Source of the DNA: Planctomycetota bacterium
GTDB taxonomy: Bacteria; Planctomycetota; Phycisphaerae; Phycisphaerales; UBA1924
Direction of reading: 5' to 3'
Assembly (NCBI GenBank): GCA_023432465.1
Contig: JAEYUO010000042.1
Location: 1 to 64,000 of the forward strand
DNA length: 64,000 nt
Positions 33,902 to 42,766 of this stretch are shown piece by piece; the stretch's first letter is position 1; each line of letters starts with the position of its first letter. The notes below the pieces were generated by a model that searched no databases, had not been told where the DNA came from, and saw only the letters and a program-made list of their open reading frames with translations. The translations under genes were made by a program, and so were the position numbers.

Positions 33902-34969
33902 TCACCCCATCGCCGGATAGTCCGTGTACCCCTCCGGCCCCGGCGTATAGAACAGCTCGGACCGCTGATCGTTGAGTGGAGCGCCCTCGCGCAGCCGCCG
34001 CGGCAGGTCCGGGTTCGCGATGAAGATGCGGCCGAAGGCTGCGCCATCCGCTGCGCCGGAGTCGATCGCGGCCTGGGCGGTCTCGGCGGTCAGGCCCTCG
34101 TTGATGATGTACGCACCGCCGCCGGAGAGGCGGAACTCGTGGCGGAGTGTCGGCGCGAGCCAGTCGGGCGCGATGGACTCACGGCCGCAGATGAACGCGA
34201 GCCTGCGACGGCCGAGTTCCCGCGCAACGTAGGTGAAGGTCTCAGCGCGGTGCGAATCGCCCATGGAGTGGAAGTCCGCCCGCGGGGCGAGGTGCATGCC
34301 GACGCGTCCCGCGCCCCACACGTCGATGCAGGCATCGGCGACTTCGAGCATGAGCCGGGCGCGATTGGCGACCGAGCCGCCATAGGCATCGGTGCGCTTG
34401 TTGGTCGAGTCCTGCAGGAACTGGTCGAGCAGGTAGCCGTTGGCGCCGTGGATCTCGACGCCGTCGAAGCCCGCACGTTTCGCGTTTGCTGCGCCGTGCC
34501 GGAACGCGGCGATGATGCCGGGAATTTCGCGTGTCTCCAGCGCCCGCGGCGTGACATACGGCTTCTGCGGGCGAACGCCGGAGACGAAGCCTTCCATCGC
34601 AATCGCGCTGGGGGCGACGGGCTGCGCGCCGTTCAGGTACATCGGGTCGGAGACGCGGCCGACATGCCAGAGCTGGAGGAAGATGCGACCGCCCCCGGCG
34701 TGGACCGCCGCGGTGACCTGCTTCCAGCCCTCGACCTGGGCATCGGACCAGATGCCCGGTGTGTTGGGGTAGCCCACGCCCATCGGGTCCACCGAAGTGG
34801 CCTCGGTGAGGATGAGCCCGGCGCTTGCGCGCTGGCGGTAGTACTCCACCATGAACGCGTTGGGCACGCGGCCCGGGTTGTCGGCGCGGCAGCGCGTCAG
34901 GGGAGCCATGAGCACGCGGTTGGGGAGAACGATGTCGCCGATGGTCAGCGGGTCGAAGAGTGTGGGCAT
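33902..34969 (-). CDS. Old Yellow Enzyme-type alkene reductase
   Basis: 355 residues, an FMN-binding TIM barrel of the NemA/OPR type. It reduces activated C=C bonds or nitro groups with NADPH. It has the N-terminal LFDPLTIGDIVLPNRVLMAPLTRCRA segment, the QLWHVGR loop, the substrate-binding HGANGYLLDQFLQD (His and Asn that anchor the carbonyl) and GAAFGRIFIANPDLP at the FMN phosphate site. It lies upstream of the convergent Uma2 gene and 21 bases downstream of the zinc dehydrogenase gene on the same strand, a likely detoxification pair. Confidence 0.92.
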   Translation of the reverse strand: MPTLFDPLTIGDIVLPNRVLMAPLTRCRADNPGRVPNAFMVEYYRQRASAGLILTEATSVDPMGVGYPNTPGIWSDAQVEGWKQVTAAVHAGGGRIFLQLWHVGRVSDPMYLNGAQPVAPSAIAMEGFVSGVRPQKPYVTPRALETREIPGIIAAFRHGAANAKRAGFDGVEIHGANGYLLDQFLQDSTNKRTDAYGGSVANRARLMLEVADACIDVWGAGRVGMHLAPRADFHSMGDSHRAETFTYVARELGRRRLAFICGRESIAPDWLAPTLRHEFRLSGGGAYIINEGLTAETAQAAIDSGAADGAAFGRIFIANPDLPRRLREGAPLNDQRSELFYTPGPEGYTDYPAMG

Positions 34970-34990
34970 GGGCGCGTTATTCGAAGGGAA

Positions 34991-36046
34991 TCACTGAAGC
35001 GATGCCATATCGATGACAAAGCGGTACTTCACATCGCTCTTGAGCATCCGCTCGTAGGCGTCGTTGATCTTCTGGATGGGGATCATCTCGATGTCGCTGA
35101 CGATGTTTTTCGCGGCACAGAAGTCCAGCATTTCCTGTGTCTCGGGCAGGCCGCCGACGGCCGAGCCGGCGATGCTGCACCGCTTCATGAGGAGAGGCCA
35201 GACGCCGGGCGAGGGGTGGGGGTGCTCGGGAGCGCCCACGAGGCACATCGTGCCATCGAGCCGGAGCAGGTTGGTGTAGGCGTCGAGGTTGTGGGAGGCG
35301 GCGACGGTGTTGAGAATGAAGTCGAAGCTGTTGGCGTGCTTGGCCATCTGCGCCTCGTCCCTGGAGATGACCACCTCATCGGCGCCGAGACGCTTGCCGT
35401 CGGCAACCTTGCTCTCGCTGGTGGTGAACAGCACGGTGTGGCAGCCGAAGGCATGGGCGAACTTCACGCCCATGTGACCGAGGCCGCCGAGACCGACGAT
35501 GCCGACCTTCTTGCCCTTGGTCGCGCCCCAGTGCTTGAGCGGGGAGTAGGTCGTGATGCCCGCGCACAGCAGCGGGGCCGCCGCGGCGAGGTCGAGCTTG
35601 TCGGAGACCTTGAGCACGAACCGCTCATCGACGGTGATCGACTTGCTGTATCCGCCGTAGGTCATCTTGCCGGGGAAGTGCACATCGGGGCTGGCGTACG
35701 TCAGCGTCATCCCCTTCTCGCAGTACTGCTCCAGCCCGCGGTTGCAAGATGCGCAGCCGCGGCAGGAATCCACGAGGCAACCGACCGCGCTACGGTCGCC
35801 GACCTTGAACTTCTTGACATTCGCGCCGACCTTGGTGACTTTGCCGACGATCTCGTGGCCGGGGACGACCGGGAACTGGATGAAGGGCCACTCGCCGCGG
35901 GCGGCGTGGAGATCGGAATGGCAGACGCCGCAGTACAGAATCTCCATCTGCACGTCGCTCGGGCCGGGGTCGCGCCGGTCGATGGTGAACGGGGCGAGTG
36001 GGGTCTTGCCGGTCTGGGCGGCGTAGGCGGCGGCTTTGAAGGCCAT
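34991..36046 (-). CDS. Zinc-dependent NAD(P) alcohol dehydrogenase (YahK/CAD type)
   Basis: 351 residues, medium-chain dehydrogenase. Catalytic zinc ligands are in CGVCHSDLH and GHEIVG; the structural zinc has four Cys in CLVDSCRGCASCNRGLEQYC. The coenzyme motif is GIVGLGGLGHMGVKFAHAFG. The branch reduces a wide range of aldehydes with NADPH. It appears to form a two-gene unit with the Old Yellow Enzyme gene downstream; together they fit removal of reactive aldehydes and enals. A GGAGC Shine-Dalgarno lies about 8 bases before the ATG. Confidence 0.92.
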   Translation of the reverse strand: MAFKAAAYAAQTGKTPLAPFTIDRRDPGPSDVQMEILYCGVCHSDLHAARGEWPFIQFPVVPGHEIVGKVTKVGANVKKFKVGDRSAVGCLVDSCRGCASCNRGLEQYCEKGMTLTYASPDVHFPGKMTYGGYSKSITVDERFVLKVSDKLDLAAAAPLLCAGITTYSPLKHWGATKGKKVGIVGLGGLGHMGVKFAHAFGCHTVLFTTSESKVADGKRLGADEVVISRDEAQMAKHANSFDFILNTVAASHNLDAYTNLLRLDGTMCLVGAPEHPHPSPGVWPLLMKRCSIAGSAVGGLPETQEMLDFCAAKNIVSDIEMIPIQKINDAYERMLKSDVKYRFVIDMASLQ

Positions 36047-36162
36047 GGGTGAAGCTCCATATGGGCTCGCCGCGGGAAGTGCGGCGGGCGAGCCTCATGG
36101 AAGCGTGCGGAGCGGACCGGGTCAAACGGCCCGTCGCGGAGGTTCGGCGCGGAACCGGCGAG

Positions 36163-36168
36163 TACCAT
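36163..36168 (+). promoter_or_regulatory. -10 element TACCAT of mqnD; near-leaderless start
   Basis: TACCAT ends 9 bases before the ATG at 36178; no Shine-Dalgarno is visible. Confidence 0.4.
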
Positions 36169-36177
36169 GCGTTCGAG

Positions 36178-37122
36178 ATGACGCAAACTCCGCGGCACAC
36201 CCTGACACTCGCGCATTCACCCGATCCGGACGATGTGTTCATGTGGTGGCCGATCACGGGGAAGATCGACCCGGTCCGGAAAAACGAGAACGGCTTCGGC
36301 ATCGTGGTCGAGCCGCCGCGCCTGGAGACCGGCCGGTTCGCGTTCCGCGCGTTGGCGGAGGACATCGCGGTCTTGAATCGGCGTGCGATGAGCTCCGGCG
36401 ATCTGGATATCACCGCGCTCTCGATGTTCACGTGGGCGCATGTGCGGGATCGCTACCAGCTCACGGCATGTGGGAGCTCGATGGGAGCGGGGTATGGGCC
36501 GAAGGTGGTGGCACGCCGCGGTGAGAGCAGCAAGCTTGCACAGACAATCGCGGTCCCGGGCGTGAAGACGACGGCGTTCCTGCTGTGGAGGCTGTGGGAG
36601 GAGTCGCGAGTGGGATCGGGTGCCTCCGGGGCTGAGCCCTTGATTGTGGAACTGCCGTTTGATCAGATCATGGATGCGGTGGCTTCGGGCGATGCAGACC
36701 GGGGCCTGCTGATTCACCAGTCGCAGCTCACCTACGCGGACGTCGGGCTCGAGCAACTGGTCGATCTCGGGCAGTGGTGGGGGGAGCAGACCGGGTTGCC
36801 GCTTCCGTTGGGCGGGAACGCGGTGCGACGAGATATCGATCGTCGGTTCGGGGAGGGCTCGATCCGCGAGATCACCGCGATCCTTGACCGGTCCATCCGG
36901 TTTGCCCTTGATCACCGCGACGAATCGGTGAAGTACTGCATGCAGTTCGCGGCGGAGATCAACCGCGATCAGGCAGAGCGGTACATCGACATGTACGTAA
37001 GCCCCCTCACGATCGACATGGGCGAGCGCGGGGAGCGAGCACTCCGGCGGCTGTTTCATGAAGCCCACCGGCTGGCTCTTTGCCCGCGGGTAGACGCCAT
37101 CGATATCTCAAGGGCCAAGTAG
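36178..37122 (+). CDS. mqnD: 1,4-dihydroxy-6-naphthoate synthase (futalosine menaquinone pathway)
   Basis: 314 residues with a periplasmic-binding-protein-like fold. MqnD converts cyclic dehypoxanthinyl futalosine to 1,4-dihydroxy-6-naphthoate. The N-terminal signature HSPDPDDVFMWW matches the family SPxPxDxF motif, with DLDITALSMFTWA and the catalytic-site His region (LLIHQSQLTY) also seen. I start at ATG 36178. Other mqn genes are not here. The presence of this route implies menaquinone, consistent with the b558-type Sdh. It could be another member of the MqnA/MqnD superfamily, but the D branch fits best. Confidence 0.8.
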   Translation: MTQTPRHTLTLAHSPDPDDVFMWWPITGKIDPVRKNENGFGIVVEPPRLETGRFAFRALAEDIAVLNRRAMSSGDLDITALSMFTWAHVRDRYQLTACGSSMGAGYGPKVVARRGESSKLAQTIAVPGVKTTAFLLWRLWEESRVGSGASGAEPLIVELPFDQIMDAVASGDADRGLLIHQSQLTYADVGLEQLVDLGQWWGEQTGLPLPLGGNAVRRDIDRRFGEGSIREITAILDRSIRFALDHRDESVKYCMQFAAEINRDQAERYIDMYVSPLTIDMGERGERALRRLFHEAHRLALCPRVDAIDISRAK

Positions 37123-37215
37123 CCGATGATGTGTGGGGCGTGGAGACGGGCAGACGGCCCTGCATGTGTCCGCAGAGGCCGGATCGGGGTCCCCGGAGCG
37201 GAGGGTCGTACTCGC

Positions 37216-38127
37216 GTGCTGATCCGTAGCTTGAACCCCGCGCAACGGCGCTTCCGCTGGCCACTCAAGGTGACGTTCCTCGGGCTGGTTGTGCTGTTCA
37301 CGCTGTATCCGAATCCGGTTCTTTTGACACGGCACGTCCGGCATTGGTCGGACATCGCCGCCATGATCGAGCCGGATGAGCCCGCGCTGCTGCCGATGCT
37401 CGCGGAGGTGAATCGCCGGCTCGCTTGTGAACCCGAAGCCTGGAACGACCCACCCCGCGTGCTTGAAGTGGTGCAGGACGTGGTGTGCTCGCAGATCGAC
37501 TATGCGTGGGATTGGGAAAACTGGGGCTGTGTGGATTACCTCCCGACCGTTGCCGAAACCATCCGGCGAGGCCGGGAGGACTGCGATGGCCGCGCCGTCG
37601 TCGCCGCCTCGATCCTGCAACGCCTCGGATTTGAGTCCTCGTTGATCACGGATGGATCGCACGTGTGGGTGCGGACGAGCGCGGGGGAGACCATGTCTCC
37701 GGTCCCGACAATGAGCGGGCGGACGCTCGTCACGACCAACTCCGCCGGCGAGTCGGCGTTCGACCCGTTTGCCCTCCTCGGTGGCCACGCCCTCCTCGTC
37801 GATTGGCCAAAGAACTTCGCGTACGGCGCTGCGGTGTTTCCCGTGGCTCGCCTGGCGATCATCGTGGCGGCGACGCTGCTGTGCCTGTTCCCGCCACGGC
37901 CATCGGTCGTCCGGGCGGCTGCCTCGCTCGTTGCCGCGGCGGGTGCCTTGTTTACATGGCGGACGCTCTGCAGCGATCCGTGGAACAACAGCCTCGCGGG
38001 GGCTTGGGCGGGCATGGCTTTGTCAGCCTCGTCCGCGGCTCTGGCGTGGGGCGGGCAGCGTGGTTTCCCCACCCGCCGCCTCCCCGGTTGCGAGGAGGAG
38101 ATTCCGGAGATTCCCCAAAGGCACTGA
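37216..38127 (+). CDS. Transglutaminase-like membrane protein
   Basis: 303 residues from GTG 37216; ATG 37126 would add a Gly/Arg-rich leader. One membrane helix lies near residues 15-32 and two or three at the C-terminus (about 205-285). Between them is a transglutaminase-like cysteine protease core: the Cys in REDCDGRAVVAASILQRLGF, the His in DGSHVWVRT, then an Asp/Asn-rich strand. Such membrane-tethered domains usually act outside the cytoplasm. The substrate is unknown. It follows mqnD closely but shows no functional link. Confidence 0.65.
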   Translation: MLIRSLNPAQRRFRWPLKVTFLGLVVLFTLYPNPVLLTRHVRHWSDIAAMIEPDEPALLPMLAEVNRRLACEPEAWNDPPRVLEVVQDVVCSQIDYAWDWENWGCVDYLPTVAETIRRGREDCDGRAVVAASILQRLGFESSLITDGSHVWVRTSAGETMSPVPTMSGRTLVTTNSAGESAFDPFALLGGHALLVDWPKNFAYGAAVFPVARLAIIVAATLLCLFPPRPSVVRAAASLVAAAGALFTWRTLCSDPWNNSLAGAWAGMALSASSAALAWGGQRGFPTRRLPGCEEEIPEIPQRH

Positions 38128-38294
38128 AGACATTCGAATCCGTTGGTTTTTGTCCTCGCGCCGGGCATATTTGGCTGTGGTGAATCCGACTTTGCCTGCG
38201 GTGCGTATGTGCCGATAGACCAGATTCGCTGTTCGTCCGGTGATTTGTCCCTCATTGATCCGTGCGGAAGCTTCATTGGGAAGGAGCTGCCCGT

Positions 38295-40298
38295 TTGAAT
38301 ACCTCGAAGAACGTTCATCGCACCCTCGCCAAGGCCTTGGCGTGGGCAGGGGCCGTGGGTCTTATCACATCGGGCGCTGCGCTTGCGTTTGACCCGCCGC
38401 TGCTCCCATTGCCCACGACGCGGGTGGACTTCAACAGCGGCGGCACACCTGCCGGTACATTGAACACCTCGCTCATCACTCCGCAGCAGTGCAGCTTCTG
38501 CCATGGCGGATACGTGGAGGATGCGCCGTACGACCTGTGGAACGCCAGCATGATGGGGCAGGCGGCTCGCGATCCGATTTTCTGGGCCGCGTTCTCGATC
38601 GCCCAGCAGGATGCGGACTTCATTGGCGATTTCTGTCTGCGCTGTCACGTTGGCGGGGCATGGGCGGAGGGTCGCTTCGCCGCGCCGAACCCGACCGATG
38701 GTTCCACCATCCAGCAGGCGGAGTTCACAGGCGTGTCGTGCTCGGTCTGCCACCGCATGGTGGACCCGGTGTACGCACCCGGCGTCAGCCCGCCGCAGGA
38801 TGCGGGGATTCTCGCGGCCATCCCCGGCAGCGGGCACCTGTGGCCGCACAACGCGAACATGGTGTTTGATCCTGATGACACGCGGCGCGGTCCGCTGGAC
38901 CTTCAGGCGGACTGGCTGGTGGTGTATCCGCCGGATCCGGAGATCGGAAACCCGGGCGGCTGGCCTGGGTACCACGATTGGGCGAAGTCCCCCTTCCATT
39001 CAGAGTCGAGAATGTGCGCAACGTGTCACGATGTGAGCACGCCGACGTACACGCTCGACGAGATGACGGGGAACTATGTCCCGAACGCGCTCAATGACCC
39101 GCCGCCGGTGAACAAGTATCACCAGTTCCCCGAGCAGCGCACGTTCAGCGAATGGTCCAAGAGCCTGTTCGCGATGGGCGATGTCGATCTTGGCGGCCGC
39201 TTCGGCGGGGACCGCGGCCCGGCCGTGTCCTCGTGCCAGGACTGCCACATGCCCGGCAAGGCCAACAGCGATGCGTGCGGTCTGGCGCCCCCGTCGCGCA
39301 CGGTTTCTCGCCACGAGTTCTCAGGCGCAAACTCGTGGGTCCTGCTCGCGATCGATGGGCTCTATCCGCTGAACGAAACCAATCTGGCGGACGATGCCGC
39401 GGTGTACTCCACCGAGCGGAACATCGAGATGCTGAAGTCCGCGAGCGACATGGAGCTGAGCGTCATCGATGAGGACCTGAATGTCCGCGTCATCAACTAC
39501 ACTGGCCACAAGCTGCCGACCGGCTACGTCGAGGGGCGGCGGATGTGGGTCAACGTGCAGTTCTTCGCCGCCAACGGCACGCTGGTGGCCGAACGCGGAG
39601 CGTATGACTTTGACACCGCCGAGCTCACGGCGAATGACACCAAGGTGTATGAGGCCAAGCACGGCCTCGACGCAACCGCGGCCGCGCTGAGCGGGGAGCC
39701 GGAGGGCGAGGCGTTCCGTCTCGCGCTGGTGAACAAGATCATCAAGGACAACCGCATCCCGCCGATGGGGTACAGCCTCGCCGAGTTCCAGACGGTGCAG
39801 GCCGAGCCCGTGCCGTCCAACCTGTACGCGGATGGGCAGTACTGGGACGACACGCTCTACGCCATTCCGGCCGGGGCGGCCAAGGCGCGGGTGACCGTGT
39901 ATCACCAGACGACCACGAAGGAGTACATCGAGTTCCTGCGTGATGAGGACCAGCGGACGTTCGAGATCGATGAGATGACGCAGGAGCGCATCTTCCCGAT
40001 CGCCATCTTGCAGTCCATCCCGCCGCAGTTCGACACGCCGTTCGTCGAGACGTTCGGACAGCTCGCGTACAACCTGTGGAACGCGTATGGCAAGAGCGCG
40101 CCGGTCGAGATGGACAAGGCGACGATCGTCGTCGGATGCTTGGCCGACTGGGATGGGAACCAGGTCGTTCAGGTTTCCGATATCTTCGCGTTCCTCGCCG
40201 CGTGGTTCGCGGGCAGCGGCGACTTCAACGACGACGGGATCAACGCCGTCTCGGACATCTTTGCGTTCCTCGCGGCGTGGTTTGCCGGCTGCAACTGA
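38295..40298 (+). CDS. Secreted pentaheme c-type cytochrome with GC-type dockerin
   Basis: 667 residues. A Sec signal peptide (residues 1-31, ending SGAALA) leads into a periplasmic protein with five CxxCH heme sites (CSFCH, CLRCH, CSVCH, CATCH, CQDCH at about 66, 114, 149, 241, 314). The second half is a beta-rich domain without hemes. The last 58 residues are a GC-type dockerin with a duplicated DIFAFLAAWFAG unit, Asp-rich Ca-binding loops (DWDGN, DFNDDG) and flanking Cys. TTG 38295 is the start because AAGGAG ends 8 bases before it. The redox partner is unknown. Confidence 0.8.
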   Translation: MNTSKNVHRTLAKALAWAGAVGLITSGAALAFDPPLLPLPTTRVDFNSGGTPAGTLNTSLITPQQCSFCHGGYVEDAPYDLWNASMMGQAARDPIFWAAFSIAQQDADFIGDFCLRCHVGGAWAEGRFAAPNPTDGSTIQQAEFTGVSCSVCHRMVDPVYAPGVSPPQDAGILAAIPGSGHLWPHNANMVFDPDDTRRGPLDLQADWLVVYPPDPEIGNPGGWPGYHDWAKSPFHSESRMCATCHDVSTPTYTLDEMTGNYVPNALNDPPPVNKYHQFPEQRTFSEWSKSLFAMGDVDLGGRFGGDRGPAVSSCQDCHMPGKANSDACGLAPPSRTVSRHEFSGANSWVLLAIDGLYPLNETNLADDAAVYSTERNIEMLKSASDMELSVIDEDLNVRVINYTGHKLPTGYVEGRRMWVNVQFFAANGTLVAERGAYDFDTAELTANDTKVYEAKHGLDATAAALSGEPEGEAFRLALVNKIIKDNRIPPMGYSLAEFQTVQAEPVPSNLYADGQYWDDTLYAIPAGAAKARVTVYHQTTTKEYIEFLRDEDQRTFEIDEMTQERIFPIAILQSIPPQFDTPFVETFGQLAYNLWNAYGKSAPVEMDKATIVVGCLADWDGNQVVQVSDIFAFLAAWFAGSGDFNDDGINAVSDIFAFLAAWFAGCN

Positions 40299-40333
40299 GC
40301 CTTCAGGCCGACTCGCAACTCGATTCCTTTCGG

Positions 40334-40364
40334 GAGCCCGGGCCGCTTGGTCCGGGCTCTTTTT
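40334..40364 (+). terminator. Intrinsic terminator after the cytochrome gene
   Basis: An 11-bp stem (GAGCCCGGGCC/GGTCCGGGCTC, one G-U) with loop GCTT is followed by five T. It ends 7 bases before the stop of the convergent fusion gene. It is the best rho-independent terminator in the window. Confidence 0.92.
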
Positions 40365-40370
40365 CCGCGC

Positions 40371-42032
40371 TCACCGCTTGATGGCACGCACGCCGAGGAA
40401 GAGGGGGATCTCGCGGCGGATCCGGTTTTCTTCGGCCGCGCGGGGGCCGGATGTGCTGGCGCGAAGGCTCGGCCACTCCTCCAGCTTCTCGACCAGCAGG
40501 CCAGCCCTGGAAAGGCCGGCGATATAGGTCTGGAGCGGCCGGTGAAAGGTGATGGTCCGCGAGCTTTTCTTGCCGTGCGCTGCGCGGCCGGGCTGCATGT
40601 CCACTTCCTTGGAAGCGGGCGACAGATAGCCCTCGACGCGGCGGTACTGCTTGACGGACTTGTCATCCCACCCCCAGCTCGTCTGGCCGATGGCGCGGAA
40701 CGCGGGATGGGTGATAACGAACACGAACACTCCGCCCGGACGGAGCGCCCGGGCGACACCGTCGAGCACCGGCTCGAGGGAATCGATGTTGGAGAGCGCC
40801 ATGATGCACGCGGCGGCGTCGAAACTGCCGGCGGCATCGGCGGGGAGCGAGCTCCAGATCGCCCGGGCATCGCCGACAACGAAGGTCTGCGACGGATCGC
40901 CCTCCGCTCGCTTGCGGGCAGCCTCGATCAGACCGGGGGCCGCATCGATCCCGGTCGTTGAACAGCCAACGGATGAGAGCCTGCGGGCGAGCATCCCCTG
41001 GCCACACGCGACATCGAGCACGCGCATGCCGCGGGCGGGCGCGAGCAGCCTCATGGTGCCCGGGCCGATGACCTGTTCGTAGTGGTCATTGCCGCGATCG
41101 GAGAGGAGCTCGTCATACCACCCTGCAACGGCCTGCCAGGAAGTCTCACGCTCGGATGCGGGGCGGTTGCCCTTGGGCTGGGGGGCCGATGTGCTTGTCG
41201 AAGCGGTCGCCGGTTGAGGCGTGCTCTCGTGCGTTTCCGTTCGCTCGGCTCCCACGGCTTTGTAGAAGCCGGGTGGCGCGGGAGACTGAAACAGCAGCGA
41301 GCGGCCATCGGCGGGGTGCGAGAAGCCGAGTTCCGCCGCGTGCAGCGCAAGCCGGCCGATCGGGTCGCTGGTGGCTCCGAACCGGCGGTCGCCAATGAGC
41401 GGGTGCTTCAGTTCCTGCATGTGGATGCGGATCTGGTTTTTGCGTCCGGTCTCCAGGCGAGCCTGGATCAACGTTCGGTCGTTGCCGACCGCTTGGATGG
41501 TGTAGTGGGTGACGGCGAGCTGTCCCTCATCATCCGCCGGTCGGCGGCGGGGGCCGTTCATCCCGCCGCGATCTTCGCGGATGAAGGACTGCCGGGTGCC
41601 TGTGCTGCCGACTTCCCCGAGCACACCCTCCGTGACGGCGATGTAGTGGCGCTGTACGCGCTTGGCCTTGAAGTCATCCTTGAGCCACGCGAACGCCCGC
41701 TCGGTCTTTGCGAAAACCACCAGTCCGGATGCCTCCTTGTCGAGGCGGTGCAGGACCCAGAGCGCGGGCGCGGCCCGCCTGGGCTCCTCGGAATCCCGGT
41801 TTCTGCGCGGCAGGCGAGCGGATGTCGAGCGGATGTAGGTCTTGAGGGCGTCGAACAGGGTGAGGTCGCGCCCGGGGACGCGCGGCCCGGCGGCCGGGCG
41901 TGGGTCGGCCGTCACGAGGCCGGAGGGCTTCTCAACCACGAGGACATCCTCATCCTCGAAGATGACCTGCACGCCTTTGGGAAGGCCCTTGTGCCGCTTG
42001 GGGTGTCCGCCGCGAGTGCTACGTCCGGTCAT
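40371..42032 (-). CDS. Fusion: RluA-family pseudouridine synthase plus SAM methyltransferase
   Basis: 553 residues. Residues about 20-260 are an RluA/RluD-type pseudouridine synthase (VIFEDEDVLVVEKPSGL, catalytic Asp in LHRLDKEASGLVVFAK, RLETGRKNQIRIHM). After a Ser/Thr/Pro-rich linker (about 265-305), residues about 310-550 are a class I methyltransferase (motif I VLDVACGQGMLARRL, then VVGDARAIW and LRPGGVFVFVITHP). Both halves look intact. The order suggests that one RNA or ribosome-related target is modified twice, but that is inference. It starts within the stop of coaB (ATGA overlap). Confidence 0.88.
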   Translation of the reverse strand: MTGRSTRGGHPKRHKGLPKGVQVIFEDEDVLVVEKPSGLVTADPRPAAGPRVPGRDLTLFDALKTYIRSTSARLPRRNRDSEEPRRAAPALWVLHRLDKEASGLVVFAKTERAFAWLKDDFKAKRVQRHYIAVTEGVLGEVGSTGTRQSFIREDRGGMNGPRRRPADDEGQLAVTHYTIQAVGNDRTLIQARLETGRKNQIRIHMQELKHPLIGDRRFGATSDPIGRLALHAAELGFSHPADGRSLLFQSPAPPGFYKAVGAERTETHESTPQPATASTSTSAPQPKGNRPASERETSWQAVAGWYDELLSDRGNDHYEQVIGPGTMRLLAPARGMRVLDVACGQGMLARRLSSVGCSTTGIDAAPGLIEAARKRAEGDPSQTFVVGDARAIWSSLPADAAGSFDAAACIMALSNIDSLEPVLDGVARALRPGGVFVFVITHPAFRAIGQTSWGWDDKSVKQYRRVEGYLSPASKEVDMQPGRAAHGKKSSRTITFHRPLQTYIAGLSRAGLLVEKLEEWPSLRASTSGPRAAEENRIRREIPLFLGVRAIKR

Positions 42033-42766
42033 GCGCTGGCTCCGGACAGCTTCGCCATCTTCGCTGCGACCGCCGCGCGGACGTCATCCAGGAGCAGTGC
42101 GGCGAACTGCGGCTTGTCGATGGCTGGCGGCAGATGCACCACGCTGCCATCGCTTCGGAGGAGCGTCGCGTCGATGGTGAGGGCTTCCATGGTTTCCAGG
42201 GGGTTGGCGACGACCATATCGAGCGACTTGCGGGTGAGTTTGGCCGCCGCGGAGTCCATGAGCCTATCTGATGGTTCCAGGGCGAACCCGACGACGACCT
42301 GGTCCGGGCGTTTTCCCGCGGCGACGCCAGCGAGCAGATCCGGGGTCGGCTCCAGGGTGATGGTCAAGTTCCGGTCCTCCCGGCGGAGTTTGTTTGCGGG
42401 AGAGTCCGAGGTGGACCGCGGACGGTAGTCGGCGACCGCCGCGGCCATGATCAGGGCCTCGCAGGCCGGGAACTCCTGACGCAGGAGTACGTCCAGTTCG
42501 GCCGTTGTGCGGAACCGAAAGACCCTGACACGCGAATCGGCGGGGGTCAGGCCGGTGGGACCGAGCAGCAATGTGACCGACCAGCCCGTCGCGGCAGCGC
42601 GATCGGCGAGCGCGATGCCCAACCTGCCGGAAGAGCGGTTGCCGATGTATCGCACCGCATCGATCGGCTCGTGGGTCGGGCCAGCGGTGATCAACAACCG
42701 GGGGAGGGGGGGCCGGGGGTTGGAGGGATGGGTGGGCACGTTCGGAGGGCTTGTTGCCCTGATCAT
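42029..42766 (-). CDS. coaB: Phosphopantothenate-cysteine ligase (CoaB domain only)
   Basis: 245 residues. It is the second step of the Dfp route to coenzyme A, joining cysteine to 4'-phosphopantothenate with CTP or ATP. Core motifs: LLITAGPTHEPIDAVRYIGN followed by SSGRLG, AAAVADYRP and NKLRR, VVVGFALEP. The decarboxylase half (CoaC) found fused in most bacteria is missing. The start is uncertain: ATG 42766 lies inside a TATGAT that could itself be a -10; GTG 42739 is an alternative. The Pro-rich N-terminus is written in long C-runs. It overlaps the downstream fusion gene by 4 bases. Confidence 0.85.
   Translation of the reverse strand: MIRATSPPNVPTHPSNPRPPLPRLLITAGPTHEPIDAVRYIGNRSSGRLGIALADRAAATGWSVTLLLGPTGLTPADSRVRVFRFRTTAELDVLLRQEFPACEALIMAAAVADYRPRSTSDSPANKLRREDRNLTITLEPTPDLLAGVAAGKRPDQVVVGFALEPSDRLMDSAAAKLTRKSLDMVVANPLETMEALTIDATLLRSDGSVVHLPPAIDKPQFAALLLDDVRAAVAAKMAKLSGASA

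Noticed and set aside
34139..36052. A 637-codon plus-strand frame over the Old Yellow Enzyme and zinc dehydrogenase genes
   Set aside because: Both minus-strand genes have complete catalytic motifs; the plus frame is low-complexity.
40371..42032. Two separate genes joined by a sequencing error
   Set aside because: The linker is in frame, GC-typical and has no stop or internal start with a Shine-Dalgarno that I could find; a true fusion is simpler.
41082..42428. A 448-codon plus-strand frame over the pseudouridine synthase fusion and coaB
   Set aside because: Antisense to two recognised enzymes and without a recognisable domain.
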